A stretch of 64,000 nt of DNA from an uncultured Clostridia bacterium (GTDB taxonomy: Bacteria; Bacillota; Clostridia; TANB77; CAG-508): assembly GCA_934167445.1 (NCBI GenBank), contig CAKPKJ010000003.1:62001-126000 (forward strand). Direction: 5' to 3'. Below, piece after piece: positions 1 to 8,339 of this stretch (positions are counted from its first letter, which is position 1; every line of letters starts with the position of its first letter). The position numbers and the translations under genes are program-made. The notes below the pieces were generated by a model, which was not told where the DNA came from, searched no databases, and saw only the letters and a program-made list of their open reading frames with translations.

Positions 1-1
1 T

Positions 2-343
2 AGATTTCAAGAAATTGGTGATAATTTATGCTATGCCAGCATTCACCCTGATAATAATATTTTAGAGCCATTAGGACATCATTTTATGAAACGCTTACCT
101 TCTATGTCTTTTATAATACATGATAAAAATAGGAATTTATGTTTTATTTACAAAAATGATACATATAAAATTATAGATAGCACTAATATGAAATTACCTT
201 GTATTTCTTCTTCTGAGGTTGCTTATCAAGAATTATGGAAGTTATTTTTTAATACTATTGCAATTAGAGAAAGAACCAACCCTAAATGCCAAATGCAATT
301 TATGCCTAAAAAATATTGGCAAGATTTAATAGAAGAGCCTTAA
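2..343 (+). CDS. DUF4130-family putative DNA metabolism protein (C-terminal part, runs off window)
   Basis: The frame is open from the first bases of the window, so only the C-terminal ~113 residues are present. Visible family features are HPDNN, then LGHHF, a short FIIHD segment with KNRNLCF, and the ending TIAIRERTNPKCQMQFMPKKYW. This matches DUF4130 proteins, annotated as probable DNA metabolism proteins and usually encoded beside a radical-SAM partner of DNA modification or repair. That partner would lie left of the window and cannot be checked. A methionine at 86 is internal, not a start. Biochemical function is unknown. Confidence 0.75.
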   Translation, partial: RFQEIGDNLCYASIHPDNNILEPLGHHFMKRLPSMSFIIHDKNRNLCFIYKNDTYKIIDSTNMKLPCISSSEVAYQELWKLFFNTIAIRERTNPKCQMQFMPKKYWQDLIEEP

Positions 344-356
344 TTACTCTTCTATT
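328..356 (+). terminator. Stem-loop at the end of the DUF4130 gene
   Basis: A 10-bp perfect stem (328-337 with 347-356) spans the stop codon. The downstream tract is A-rich rather than a clean T-run, so terminator activity is only probable. Confidence 0.4.
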
Positions 357-456
357 AAAATATAATTTTATATAAATTATAGCTATATCTTTTTTATTTT
401 CAAAAATAATTATTTTTTCTTTGCCATAATTATACTTGAAATTTCAAATTAATATT

Positions 457-1248
457 TTAATTAAAATTCAAAATTTTCATTACTCTATTATAATTTGCAT
501 CTTCATTTGTTAACACTATATCAAAGGTGTCTTGAAACTTAGGTAAATTTTCCAAAGCTTTTTCAATAAACCCAACAGTTACTGTTGTATCCCATTCTTC
601 TGATTTTAGCATATTCTTGTCCTCAATTAAGTCTCCTAGTAATAATTTATATTTCCTATTTTCTAGCTTTTTCCCCCAGTTACCAAGCTGCATTTTATCT
701 AGCCTTTTATTTGTTGAATTTATAATTTCGCCATTAAATTTATGTATATTCCCTTTTTCGTCAAAATTAATAAAATTACTTATAATATACATATTTTCAT
801 AATAGCAATTATTATTTTTTAAAACTTCCTCTATTACATTACCTATTCCTGCTGACAAAATTATAACAGGCACATTATTTATATTCATATATTCAAAAAA
901 TTTTTTTATTCCATCTCTAAATTCTATTCCACAATTTTCTATTGCTTTATCTAAGTTATTTTTTGTTAAATTATATTTATAATATAGATTAATACATTGT
1001 TTATACCAGTCCTCCATCGCTTTGCATTTATCTTCATATGAAATTTTATAGTCCAATTCTATTGGACGGTATTTGTTAAATAATCTTACTAGCTCTACTT
1101 TAAAATCTTCTCCTAATCCTTGGCCCGCCACATCCCAAGAGTCTACTTTTGTGTATTTTGTTATTGTTCCATCGAAATCCATAACAACATACATATTTTC
1201 AGGTTTCAATTGTATATTTTTTTGTTCATATTTTTCTACATATTCCAT
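457..1248 (-). CDS. HAD-family phosphatase, pyrimidine 5'-nucleotidase (UMPH-1/NT5C3)-like
   Basis: The 263-residue protein has HAD motif I DFDGT at residues 24-28 (nucleophile Asp24, acid/base Asp26), motif II serine in LSAGIG near 132, and the acidic motif GDLIED near 205-210. The segment from SAGIGNVIEEV through SNFINFDEKGNIHKFNGE closely resembles eukaryote-type cytosolic 5'-nucleotidase III, which dephosphorylates pyrimidine nucleoside monophosphates. It is a single gene, divergent from murT. Substrate is inferred from family resemblance only; another small phosphometabolite is possible. No signal peptide, so cytosolic. Confidence 0.75.
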   Translation of the reverse strand: MEYVEKYEQKNIQLKPENMYVVMDFDGTITKYTKVDSWDVAGQGLGEDFKVELVRLFNKYRPIELDYKISYEDKCKAMEDWYKQCINLYYKYNLTKNNLDKAIENCGIEFRDGIKKFFEYMNINNVPVIILSAGIGNVIEEVLKNNNCYYENMYIISNFINFDEKGNIHKFNGEIINSTNKRLDKMQLGNWGKKLENRKYKLLLGDLIEDKNMLKSEEWDTTVTVGFIEKALENLPKFQDTFDIVLTNEDANYNRVMKILNFN

Positions 1249-1373
1249 TTTATTTTCTCTCCTGTAAAATTCTTTATTTTAGTTACTTTGCCATAACTCA
1301 TTTTTTTGTTCTATCAAATACTTATATTAATTCTGACCTAATAACAATTTAAATATAAAAATATTTTACTATA

Positions 1374-1402
1374 TGGACTAAAAAATTTCAATATGGTATA
1401 AT
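1374..1402 (+). promoter_or_regulatory. SigA-type promoter of murT-gatD
   Basis: TGGACT (1374-1379) and a perfect TATAAT (1397-1402) are separated by 17 bp, about 110 bp upstream of the murT start. The leader between holds a short imperfect stem (arms ATAGATGA and TCATCTAT). Confidence 0.6.
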
Positions 1403-1509
1403 ATCGAAAAATGAGAATAGATGACATTTGATTATCTTAAATCGATATTTTTTATCATCTATATTTATTTTAACCAATACATTCTTAAAGAAAGAAGGTT
1501 CAGTTTTAG

Positions 1510-2829
1510 ATGAAAAACTTTTTTATTATTCTTATTATGAAATTACTAAATATTGCTTTGAAAATTTGTGGTAAAAACGGTGGTAATTTCTTAGGAAAAC
1601 TCGCTTTTGCTTGGAGTCCTAATATATTTACATATTTTAAGGTTAATTGCCCTGTTATTGCTGTTACAGCAACTAACGGAAAAACAATGACAAATAATGC
1701 TATTGGTTATGTTTTAAAAACTGATGGCAAAAAAGTGGTTAGCAATATTGAAGGAAATAATATGGAAACAGGCATTTTATCCACTATTTTAAAAAATTGC
1801 ACTTTAACAGGAAAAATCAAAGCAGATTATTTAGTCTTTGAAGTTGACGAAGGTTATGTTCCTATTGTTTTTAAAGATTTTAGACTTGATACATTAGTTA
1901 TATTAGATTTCTTTAGAGACCAGCTTGATAGAAATGGTGAAGTTGAAACTTTAATACTGAAAATAAATGAATTTTTAAAAACTTATACTGGAAATTTAGT
2001 ATTAAATAATGATGACCCAAATGTTGCAAGACTTGGTAAAGCTAACCCTGAAAACAAAAATATTTATTATTTCAGTGTTGAACGATATGCATATGCAACA
2101 GACAACGAAAAAGAAGCCGGAGAAGGTAAATTCTGCCCATTTTGTAAAACTCGCTTGGAATATGAATATTATCAATATTCTCATATTGGAAAATTCAAAT
2201 GCCCTAATTGCGGATATGGTAATAACCCAATTTATAAACAAGCAACAAATATTGATTTAAAAGCTAGAACATTTAAAGTTGATAATATTTCTTATAAAAT
2301 TAGATTTAACAGTATTTATAATATCTATAATTTTGTTGCTGTAATATCTGCTGTAAGTTTATATGATATTGATACAGCTGCAATCCAAAAGGCTTTATCA
2401 AAATTTGTTTTGAACAATGGTAGACTTGAAGAAGTTAAAATTAATAATATCCCTACTATAATAAATTTAGCCAAAAATCCTACTGGTTGCAACGTTAGCT
2501 TGAGAATTCTAAATGAAGATGATGACGAAAAAGAATTATTATTTGTACTAAATGACAACCTTGCAGATGGATTTGATGTTTCTTGGATTTGGGATATTAA
2601 TTTTGATAATCTGAATAATGTTTCAAGAATTATTACATCTGGCAAAAGAGCGTATGACATTGCAATTAGAATAAAGACTGCCGGTTTTGATTCTAATAAA
2701 ATTGAACCATATTTAGATTTAAAAGATGCTGTAACAAATTTATATAAAACTAACACAAAAAAATATGTTATTGCAAATTATACTTCACTTCAACCTACAC
2801 GAAAAGAAATTTTTAGTATTAATCGATAA
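1510..2829 (+). CDS. murT: Lipid II isoglutaminyl synthase, Mur-ligase-like subunit MurT
   Basis: MurT with GatD amidates the alpha-carboxyl of D-Glu in lipid II to D-isoglutamine. The 439-residue protein carries the Mur-ligase ATP loop TATNGKT near residues 53-59. An inserted zinc ribbon with cysteines at about 209, 212, 231 and 234 (CPFC and CPNC) is typical of MurT and absent from ordinary Mur ligases. The C-terminal DUF1727 domain follows. A GAAGG-type ribosome-binding site precedes the ATG. gatD follows 85 bp downstream, as in other Firmicutes. Acts at the inner face of the membrane on peptidoglycan precursor. Confidence 0.93.
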   Translation: MKNFFIILIMKLLNIALKICGKNGGNFLGKLAFAWSPNIFTYFKVNCPVIAVTATNGKTMTNNAIGYVLKTDGKKVVSNIEGNNMETGILSTILKNCTLTGKIKADYLVFEVDEGYVPIVFKDFRLDTLVILDFFRDQLDRNGEVETLILKINEFLKTYTGNLVLNNDDPNVARLGKANPENKNIYYFSVERYAYATDNEKEAGEGKFCPFCKTRLEYEYYQYSHIGKFKCPNCGYGNNPIYKQATNIDLKARTFKVDNISYKIRFNSIYNIYNFVAVISAVSLYDIDTAAIQKALSKFVLNNGRLEEVKINNIPTIINLAKNPTGCNVSLRILNEDDDEKELLFVLNDNLADGFDVSWIWDINFDNLNNVSRIITSGKRAYDIAIRIKTAGFDSNKIEPYLDLKDAVTNLYKTNTKKYVIANYTSLQPTRKEIFSINR

Positions 2830-2914
2830 ACAATATTTACATTAATATGATTTAAAACTATTGTAAAGGTTCATTTTGAAACCTAACCCAAAATTTATAT
2901 AAGGAATGATTTTA

Positions 2915-3670
2915 ATGAAAGAATTAAAAATATTATATTTATACCCAGATATATTAGAACTATATGGAGATTTTGGAAATATACAAGTACTTCGCTATAG
3001 ATTAGAGAAACGTGGTATTAAAGCAACAATTGTTCCATACTCTATTGGGGATGACGCTCCTAACTTCAATGATTATGACTTGGTTTTTGCTGGTGGAGGT
3101 GCTGACCAGGAACAAGGAATATTATCTAAAGATTTAGTACAATATTCAGATAATATAAAAGAAGCTGTTAATAATGGTGTATTTTTCCTTTTAATATGTG
3201 GTGCTTACCAATTATTTGGAAAGTATTATAAAGACGCTGATGGGAACGTTATTCCTGGTTTGCATATTTTTGACTACTACACAGAAGCTTTAGCCGATAA
3301 GAAAAAAAGGTGTATTGGAAATATCGTTATAAAAGCTAAATTAAATAATACGGAAACGGAAATTATAGGCTTCGAAAATCATGGAGGACAAACTTTTGAT
3401 ATTAATACGCCTTTTGGTACTGTATTATATGGAAATGGCAATAAGTTTGGAGATACTCAAGAAGGATTTTTCAAAGACAATGTTATTGCAACATACTTGC
3501 ATGGCCCTCTGCTTTCTAAAAATCCTGAGTTGGCTGATTATATTATAAAATATTGTTTAGATAAAAAATATAATGACAATATTCAATTAGCAAATTTAGA
3601 TGATTCCTTTGAAAACTTATGTAGGAAACAATTGTTAGAACGATTTTTAAAAAATTCTGATTCTACTTAA
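2915..3670 (+). CDS. gatD: Lipid II isoglutaminyl synthase, glutamine amidotransferase subunit GatD
   Basis: Class I glutamine amidotransferase that supplies ammonia to MurT. The protein of 251 residues starts MKELKILYLYPD, the usual GatD beginning. The catalytic cysteine is in LLICGAYQ (about Cys95) and the histidine in YLHGPLL (about His196). An upstream in-frame ATG at 2906 abuts the AAGGA ribosome-binding site (2901-2905), so the ATG at 2915 is the better start. Co-transcribed with murT and followed by a strong terminator. Confidence 0.93.
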   Translation: MKELKILYLYPDILELYGDFGNIQVLRYRLEKRGIKATIVPYSIGDDAPNFNDYDLVFAGGGADQEQGILSKDLVQYSDNIKEAVNNGVFFLLICGAYQLFGKYYKDADGNVIPGLHIFDYYTEALADKKKRCIGNIVIKAKLNNTETEIIGFENHGGQTFDINTPFGTVLYGNGNKFGDTQEGFFKDNVIATYLHGPLLSKNPELADYIIKYCLDKKYNDNIQLANLDDSFENLCRKQLLERFLKNSDST

Positions 3671-3715
3671 TTGTTTAAAATCTAAATTTAAATATTTTAT
3701 AAACTGAATTCATAG

Positions 3716-3745
3716 AAAAAAGAGCCCAACTATGAGCTCTTTTTT
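3716..3745. terminator. Bidirectional Rho-independent terminator between gatD and a convergent small gene
   Basis: A6-GAGC arm at 3716-3725 pairs with GCTC-T6 at 3736-3745; A and T runs on both sides allow use from either strand. Confidence 0.7.
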
Positions 3746-3776
3746 CTAGTTCTTTTAAGAATAGCAACGTTTAGAA

Positions 3777-4004
3777 TCACTCTTCAGTGTCTTTATGTGT
3801 TTTCTTCTTTTTCTCCTCTATGTATAGTGTAATAGAAATTATAATTATAGCAACATTCCATAATATTGCTATAAAGAAATCTATCCACCAGAAGAACCAG
3901 CAAACACTTATATTGACATTTTCTGCTAAAATATACAACATATACAATGTTGCACTTACTATAGCAGAGCATACCAAAAGCACTGAAATCCTCTTTCTAA
4001 TCAT
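3777..4004 (-). CDS. Small two-helix membrane protein, unknown function
   Basis: 75 residues: a basic start (MIRKR), two hydrophobic segments (about 7-27 and 40-62) and a highly charged tail rich in Lys and Glu. The start has an AGAGGG ribosome-binding site 7 bases upstream. A reading frame of similar length lies on the other strand, but it lacks such a site. I do not recognise the family. The next gene on this strand is a similar-sized membrane protein behind its own terminator, so the two look like separate units. Confidence 0.55.
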   Translation of the reverse strand: MIRKRISVLLVCSAIVSATLYMLYILAENVNISVCWFFWWIDFFIAILWNVAIIIISITLYIEEKKKKTHKDTEE

Positions 4005-4081
4005 TTTGCCCTCTTTTCTTTAAGATTTTGACTTATACATTGCATATAGCATCTTTATTATTATAACATATTTTTTCTTAT

Positions 4082-4122
4082 AAAAAAAGAAAAAGTTTAT
4101 CAGAAATTTCTGATAAACTTTT
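4082..4122 (-). terminator. Terminator of the upstream small membrane gene
   Basis: A perfect 16-bp inverted repeat (4091-4106 with 4107-4122) is followed on the minus strand by a T-rich run at 4090-4082. Confidence 0.75.
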
Positions 4123-4143
4123 TAAGCTGTTTGGTTTTTGTGT

Positions 4144-4392
4144 CTAGTGTTTATTATTTGTTTCGTCATTGTATTTCAGCAATTCTGTAACCAGTATGGA
4201 AATAACAACAATTACACTTAATAACACTATCGACCAATTAGGCTCTGTGATAAAACTTATAGCTACACCAGCGATGCCAGCTACTACTACTGTAAGTAGT
4301 AGTATGATAGCAAAAGTTGCAATCGCGCTAAGGAGCCAACACACGACTTCCAAAACAACTTCTCTAATAATCTTGGGAAATTTTTCTTTCAT
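4144..4392 (-). CDS. Small membrane protein, unknown function
   Basis: 82 residues with a short basic N-terminus (MKEKFPKIIREV) and two long hydrophobic stretches (about 13-45 and 52-70), then a polar tail ending DETNNKH. A strong AAGGAAGGG ribosome-binding site lies 9 bases before the ATG. Not recognised as a named family. Its size and topology resemble the neighbouring 3777-4004 product, but I see no clear sequence similarity. Confidence 0.6.
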   Translation of the reverse strand: MKEKFPKIIREVVLEVVCWLLSAIATFAIILLLTVVVAGIAGVAISFITEPNWSIVLLSVIVVISILVTELLKYNDETNNKH

Positions 4393-4471
4393 AGGGCAAT
4401 CCCTTCCTTAGATCGATACCAAGATTGGTATAAAAAATATACTTTTATATTATACAACTTTTATAAAATTA

Positions 4472-6598
4472 TTACAAGTGCATTACTCTTTGTTTAATTT
4501 CTTTTGTTTTTCCGACATTCCAGAAATTTTCTCCTAAATATCCGCAAGTTCTTCTAACTACCGTCATTTTACTGTGGTCTTTATTTCCACAATTTGGACA
4601 TTCCCATTCATTATCTTTGTTTATAATTATTTCTCCATCGAAACCACATACATGGCAATAGTCAGATTTTGTGTTAAATTCAGCATATTGGATATTATCA
4701 TAAATAAATTTAACAACTGATTCTAATGCATCTAAGTTTTTAGCCATATTTGGTATTTCAATATAAGAAATTGCTCCACCTGTAGAAATGTTTTGGAATT
4801 CGCTTTCGAATTTTAATTTTTCAAAAGCATCTATTTTTTCTCTTACATCTACATGATATGAGTTTGTGTAATATCCTTTATCTGTAACATCTTTTATTGT
4901 TCCAAATCTTTGCTTATCTATTCTAGCAAATCTATAACATAAACTTTCTGCTGGTGTTCCATATAATGCAAATCCAAGTCCTGTTTCCTTTTTCCATTTC
5001 ATAACTGCATCTTTTAATTTTTTCATTACCTTTAATGCAAATTCACGTCCTTCAGGAGTTGTATGTGATACACCTTTCATTAATTTTGTTGTTTCATATA
5101 TTCCTATATATCCTAATGATAATGTTGAATATCCATTTAATAATAGTTTATCTATTTTTTCGCCTTTCTTTAATCTTGCAATTGCTCCATATTGCCAGTG
5201 AATTGGGCTTATATCAGAAGGTGTTCCCATTAATGCGTAATGTCTGCACATTAATGCTTCTTTACAAAGTTCAAGTCTTTCGTCTAATAGTTTCCAGAAT
5301 TTTTCTTCATCACCATCTGCTATTATTGATATTTGTGGTAAATTTAAGCTTACTACACCTTGATTAAATCTACCTTCAAATTTATAATTTCCGTTTTCGT
5401 CTTTCCAAGGTGACAAGAAACTTCTACATCCCATTGGGCTAAATACATTACCTTCATAATTTTCTCTCATTTTTTTAGCTGAAATGTAGTCTGGGTACAT
5501 TCTTTTTGCAGAGCATTTAACAGCCATTCTTGTTAAATAATCATATTCTCCACCTGTTAAATTGTTAAAGTGATCTAACACATATACAAGTTTTGGAAAA
5601 GCTGGTGTTACATATACACCTGCATCATTTTTTATTCCTTCATATCTTTGTCTTAAAACTTCTTCAATTATCATTGCATTTTCTTTGATGTATGGATCTC
5701 CATCTTCTAGGTGAAGGAATAATGTTACAAATGGTGATTGTCCATTTGTTGTCATTAATGTATTTATTTGATATTGAATTGTTTGTACTCCTGCTTTTAA
5801 TTCTGCTCTCAATCTTTCTTGAACAAGGTCTTCTATTATGCTTTCTTTTATTTGTCCTTTATGTTTAGCTTCTATTTCTTTTTTGAATTTATTATAACTT
5901 TTTCTTAAATATTTTCCTAAATGTTTTAAATCTACAGATTGTCCACCATATTGGTTACTTGCTACAGCTGCAATAATTTGAGTTGTTACTGTACAAGCTA
6001 CTTGGAAGCTTTTTGGGCTTTCTATCATTTTTCCATTCATTACTGTTCCATTGTCTAACATATCTCCAATGTTTATTAAACAGCAATTAAATATTGGTTG
6101 TATAAAATAATCTGCATCGTGAAAATGTAAAATTCCGTCTTCATGAGCTTTTGATATTTTTTCTGGTAATAACATTCTTTTTGTTAAATCTCTTGAAACT
6201 TCACCAGCTATATAATCTCTTTGTGTTGAAGCAAGTGTTGTATTTTTGTTTGAATTTTCTTCTGCTAATTCTTTATTTTCATTTCTTATTAATCCTAATA
6301 TTGATTCATCAGTTGTATTTTGCTTTCTTACTAAAGCTCTTGTATAACGATAAACAATATAACTTTTTGATAATTCATATTTTTGGAATTCCATTAATTT
6401 TTGTTCAATTACATCTTGAATGTCTTCTACTAGAATTCTTTTTTTACCTAGTTCTTCAATATAATTAATAATTTCTTTAATTTGCTCTTTTGTTGCTCTT
6501 TCTCTAGGTTTTACTTCTTGGTTTGCTTTTGATATTGCTACTCTAATTTTTTCTTGATCAAAATCTACAGCTCGCCCATCTCTTTTAATAACTTTCAT
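4472..6598 (-). CDS. nrdD: Anaerobic ribonucleoside-triphosphate reductase
   Basis: Oxygen-sensitive class III ribonucleotide reductase making dNTPs from NTPs. The 708-residue protein starts MKVIKRDGR, the beginning of the N-terminal ATP-cone allosteric domain. The glycyl-radical motif RRTCGYLG is near residue 686. A C-terminal zinc site has four cysteines (CHVC and CPNC). A GTG two codons earlier is also possible, but the ATG fits the GAGGGGG site and the family start. The activase gene nrdG is not next to it. A palindrome at 6660-6673 sits upstream of the likely -10 and is shared with the Crp/Fnr-type gene at 7653. Confidence 0.95.
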   Translation of the reverse strand: MKVIKRDGRAVDFDQEKIRVAISKANQEVKPRERATKEQIKEIINYIEELGKKRILVEDIQDVIEQKLMEFQKYELSKSYIVYRYTRALVRKQNTTDESILGLIRNENKELAEENSNKNTTLASTQRDYIAGEVSRDLTKRMLLPEKISKAHEDGILHFHDADYFIQPIFNCCLINIGDMLDNGTVMNGKMIESPKSFQVACTVTTQIIAAVASNQYGGQSVDLKHLGKYLRKSYNKFKKEIEAKHKGQIKESIIEDLVQERLRAELKAGVQTIQYQINTLMTTNGQSPFVTLFLHLEDGDPYIKENAMIIEEVLRQRYEGIKNDAGVYVTPAFPKLVYVLDHFNNLTGGEYDYLTRMAVKCSAKRMYPDYISAKKMRENYEGNVFSPMGCRSFLSPWKDENGNYKFEGRFNQGVVSLNLPQISIIADGDEEKFWKLLDERLELCKEALMCRHYALMGTPSDISPIHWQYGAIARLKKGEKIDKLLLNGYSTLSLGYIGIYETTKLMKGVSHTTPEGREFALKVMKKLKDAVMKWKKETGLGFALYGTPAESLCYRFARIDKQRFGTIKDVTDKGYYTNSYHVDVREKIDAFEKLKFESEFQNISTGGAISYIEIPNMAKNLDALESVVKFIYDNIQYAEFNTKSDYCHVCGFDGEIIINKDNEWECPNCGNKDHSKMTVVRRTCGYLGENFWNVGKTKEIKQRVMHL

Positions 6599-6632
6599 TT
6601 TCACATTTCCCCCTCAAGTAAATTATGGCTTT

Positions 6633-6673
6633 ATTATATACTAAAAAAAAAGTTTTTCTGTTGCAAAAGCAAC
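6633..6673 (-). promoter_or_regulatory. nrdD promoter region with palindromic operator
   Basis: On the minus strand GTTGCTTTTGCAAC (6673-6660) lies upstream of a perfect TATAAT (6638-6633), with no convincing -35 hexamer at normal spacing. The palindrome centre falls at about -41 from the expected start site, the usual position for a Crp/Fnr-type activator. Inference only. Confidence 0.5.
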
Positions 6674-6815
6674 AAATTATTTTGTCGAAATTTGAACATT
6701 GCAATGCTCTAAGTTTATTGGCTAATATTACATTTATATTACAAAAATATCACGTTAAAATTTCTTTTATTTCTATTTTTTATGTATAGTAAGTTTAATT
6801 TTTTTGTGTAAACAT

Positions 6816-6841
6816 AAAAAAGAGAATTTAAAATTCTCTTT
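6816..6841 (-). terminator. Terminator of the 6853-7416 gene
   Basis: Stem AGAGAATT/AATTCTCT (6821-6828 with 6832-6839), followed on the minus strand by a T run. Confidence 0.75.
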
Positions 6842-6852
6842 CTAAATCTCTA

Positions 6853-7416
6853 TTAATTATTTAAAAACTTCTCTGCTCTAGCTTGTAAATTACTATCTTT
6901 CGCGATTTGGTCCTTTCCGGTTTTTAAGTAATCTTTAAGCAAATTACGGTCAGTATCATTCAAATTTTCTTTTTCTAATATTTTCAAAACTATATCATAC
7001 ACCATTCTATCAACATCTCTTAATGAATCAGTAGATAAATTGGTTATTCCTGTTATTGGCTCTTCTTTTGCCTTTTCAATAGCCTCGTCTATTTCTTTTG
7101 GATAGTAGCGTCTCATAATTGCAACTTGTTGTTCTTCTTTCTTATTTAACTCTTCAATTTCTCGGTCTATTTCTGCATCTCTCTCCACTCCATTATCAAC
7201 AGTATATGTTTGTGTTGAAACCACATTATTTGAAGACCCCTCTGCAAATTTTTTCTTTTCTTCAAGTAATCGCTCTCTTTCTTTTTGATTTGCTAGTTCA
7301 ATCTCTTCGTCACTTTCGTGATGTATAAACAATGTCCTCGATGCATAAATTCCAACAGGAATTGTAATTATAGCTAAGATTATAACTGCTAATAATATAA
7401 CTTTTCTTTTTTTCAT
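6853..7416 (-). CDS. Membrane-anchored extracytoplasmic protein, unknown function
   Basis: 187 residues. A basic start (MKKRK) and one hydrophobic helix (about 5-25) form a signal or N-terminal anchor. It is followed by a highly charged, probably coiled-coil stretch rich in Glu, Lys and Arg (about 35-110) and a helical C-terminal part ending AEKFLNN. No cysteine follows the helix, so it is not a lipoprotein. GAGGGG precedes the ATG. It has its own terminator and is not in an operon with nrdD. Family not recognised. Confidence 0.7.
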   Translation of the reverse strand: MKKRKVILLAVIILAIITIPVGIYASRTLFIHHESDEEIELANQKERERLLEEKKKFAEGSSNNVVSTQTYTVDNGVERDAEIDREIEELNKKEEQQVAIMRRYYPKEIDEAIEKAKEEPITGITNLSTDSLRDVDRMVYDIVLKILEKENLNDTDRNLLKDYLKTGKDQIAKDSNLQARAEKFLNN

Positions 7417-7581
7417 TAAATTTTCCCCTCTCGTATAATATATTTATAAGGTTTATTCAGAATGCATTTTATAAATATATAATATGAGACAGTAAGTAAT
7501 ATGTCAAGAGAAAACGAAAAAGTTTTTCAACTGTTTTTTACCTCTTTTATAAATTCCTATGTTTCTTCTTTGACTATTTTA

Positions 7582-7611
7582 GTTGCAAATGCAACAATTA
7601 TATGTTATACT
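7582..7611 (+). promoter_or_regulatory. Promoter and autoregulatory operator of the Crp/Fnr-type gene
   Basis: TTGCAA (7583-7588) and TATACT (7606-7611) are 17 bp apart. The -35 lies inside the palindrome GTTGCAAATGCAAC (7582-7595), so a protein bound there would block RNA polymerase. The same palindrome occurs upstream of nrdD. Confidence 0.6.
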
Positions 7612-7652
7612 GTTTCCATAATTATTTTGAAAATGTAAACGGATGTGATTAT

Positions 7653-8285
7653 ATGAATTTAAGTTTCGACCTAGAAAATTTTATCCAAGAATTTTCTAAA
7701 AGTTGTATAAAAGCACAAAAGAAAACATTCGTAAAAAATGAAGTTATAACTTCTTATATTGAAAAAAGAAGTCAACTTTGCATATTAATTAGTGGAACTG
7801 CAGATTTAGTACGTTATGACCTTAATGGTAATAGAACTATAGTAGAACACTTTTCTAAAAATGATATCTTTGGAGAAGTTTTTTACAATGTTATTACAAA
7901 TAACGAACTATTAGTTGAAGCTCGAGAAAAATGTGAAGTATTGTTTTATCCTTACAATAATATTCACAGTAAATGTAGAAACAATTGCAAATTTCACCAA
8001 CAACTTTCTGAATATATACCTGAATTAATTCTATATAAAATAACAAACCTAAATGCACGAATAGAACTCTTAACCAAGCGTTCCACTCGTGACAAATTAA
8101 TTGATTATTTTATTTCTCTTTCAGCTCAAACATTTAGTAAATCTTTTAAATTACCACTATCTCTTACTGATTTGGCTGATTATTTAGGTGTTGATAGAAG
8201 TGCAATGATGAGAGAGTTAAAACTTTTAAAAGAAGATGGTTTTATTCAAAAAGAAGGAAACAGAATTACTCTTTTATACAAATAA
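7653..8285 (+). CDS. Crp/Fnr-family transcriptional regulator
   Basis: 210 residues. The N-terminal half has the cyclic-nucleotide-binding-like beta-barrel pattern (LISGTADLVRYDLNGNRTIVEHF, FGEVFYN). The C-terminal winged helix-turn-helix has LTDLADYLGVDRSAMMRELKLL as DNA-binding helices. Cysteines in CRNNC and elsewhere could bind a redox cofactor, but their spacing does not match E. coli Fnr. An in-frame ATG at 7602 overlaps the -10 box, so the ATG at 7653 (after GGATG) is chosen. The shared palindrome suggests it represses itself and controls nrdD; the signal is unknown. Confidence 0.85.
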   Translation: MNLSFDLENFIQEFSKSCIKAQKKTFVKNEVITSYIEKRSQLCILISGTADLVRYDLNGNRTIVEHFSKNDIFGEVFYNVITNNELLVEAREKCEVLFYPYNNIHSKCRNNCKFHQQLSEYIPELILYKITNLNARIELLTKRSTRDKLIDYFISLSAQTFSKSFKLPLSLTDLADYLGVDRSAMMRELKLLKEDGFIQKEGNRITLLYK

Positions 8286-8312
8286 AAAACTTTGGACTTT
8301 CCAAAGTTTTTT
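8284..8312. terminator. Bidirectional terminator between the regulator and hisS
   Basis: Perfect 12-bp stem (8284-8295 with 8301-8312), loop ACTTT, A-run and T-run ends on both sides. Serves two convergent genes. Confidence 0.85.
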
Positions 8313-8339
8313 ACAATTTTCTCAAAATATATATGTACA

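Noticed and set aside
4262..4310. Hairpin with CTACTACT repeats inside the 4144-4392 gene
   Set aside because: Explained by codons of the hydrophobic Leu/Thr/Val segment.
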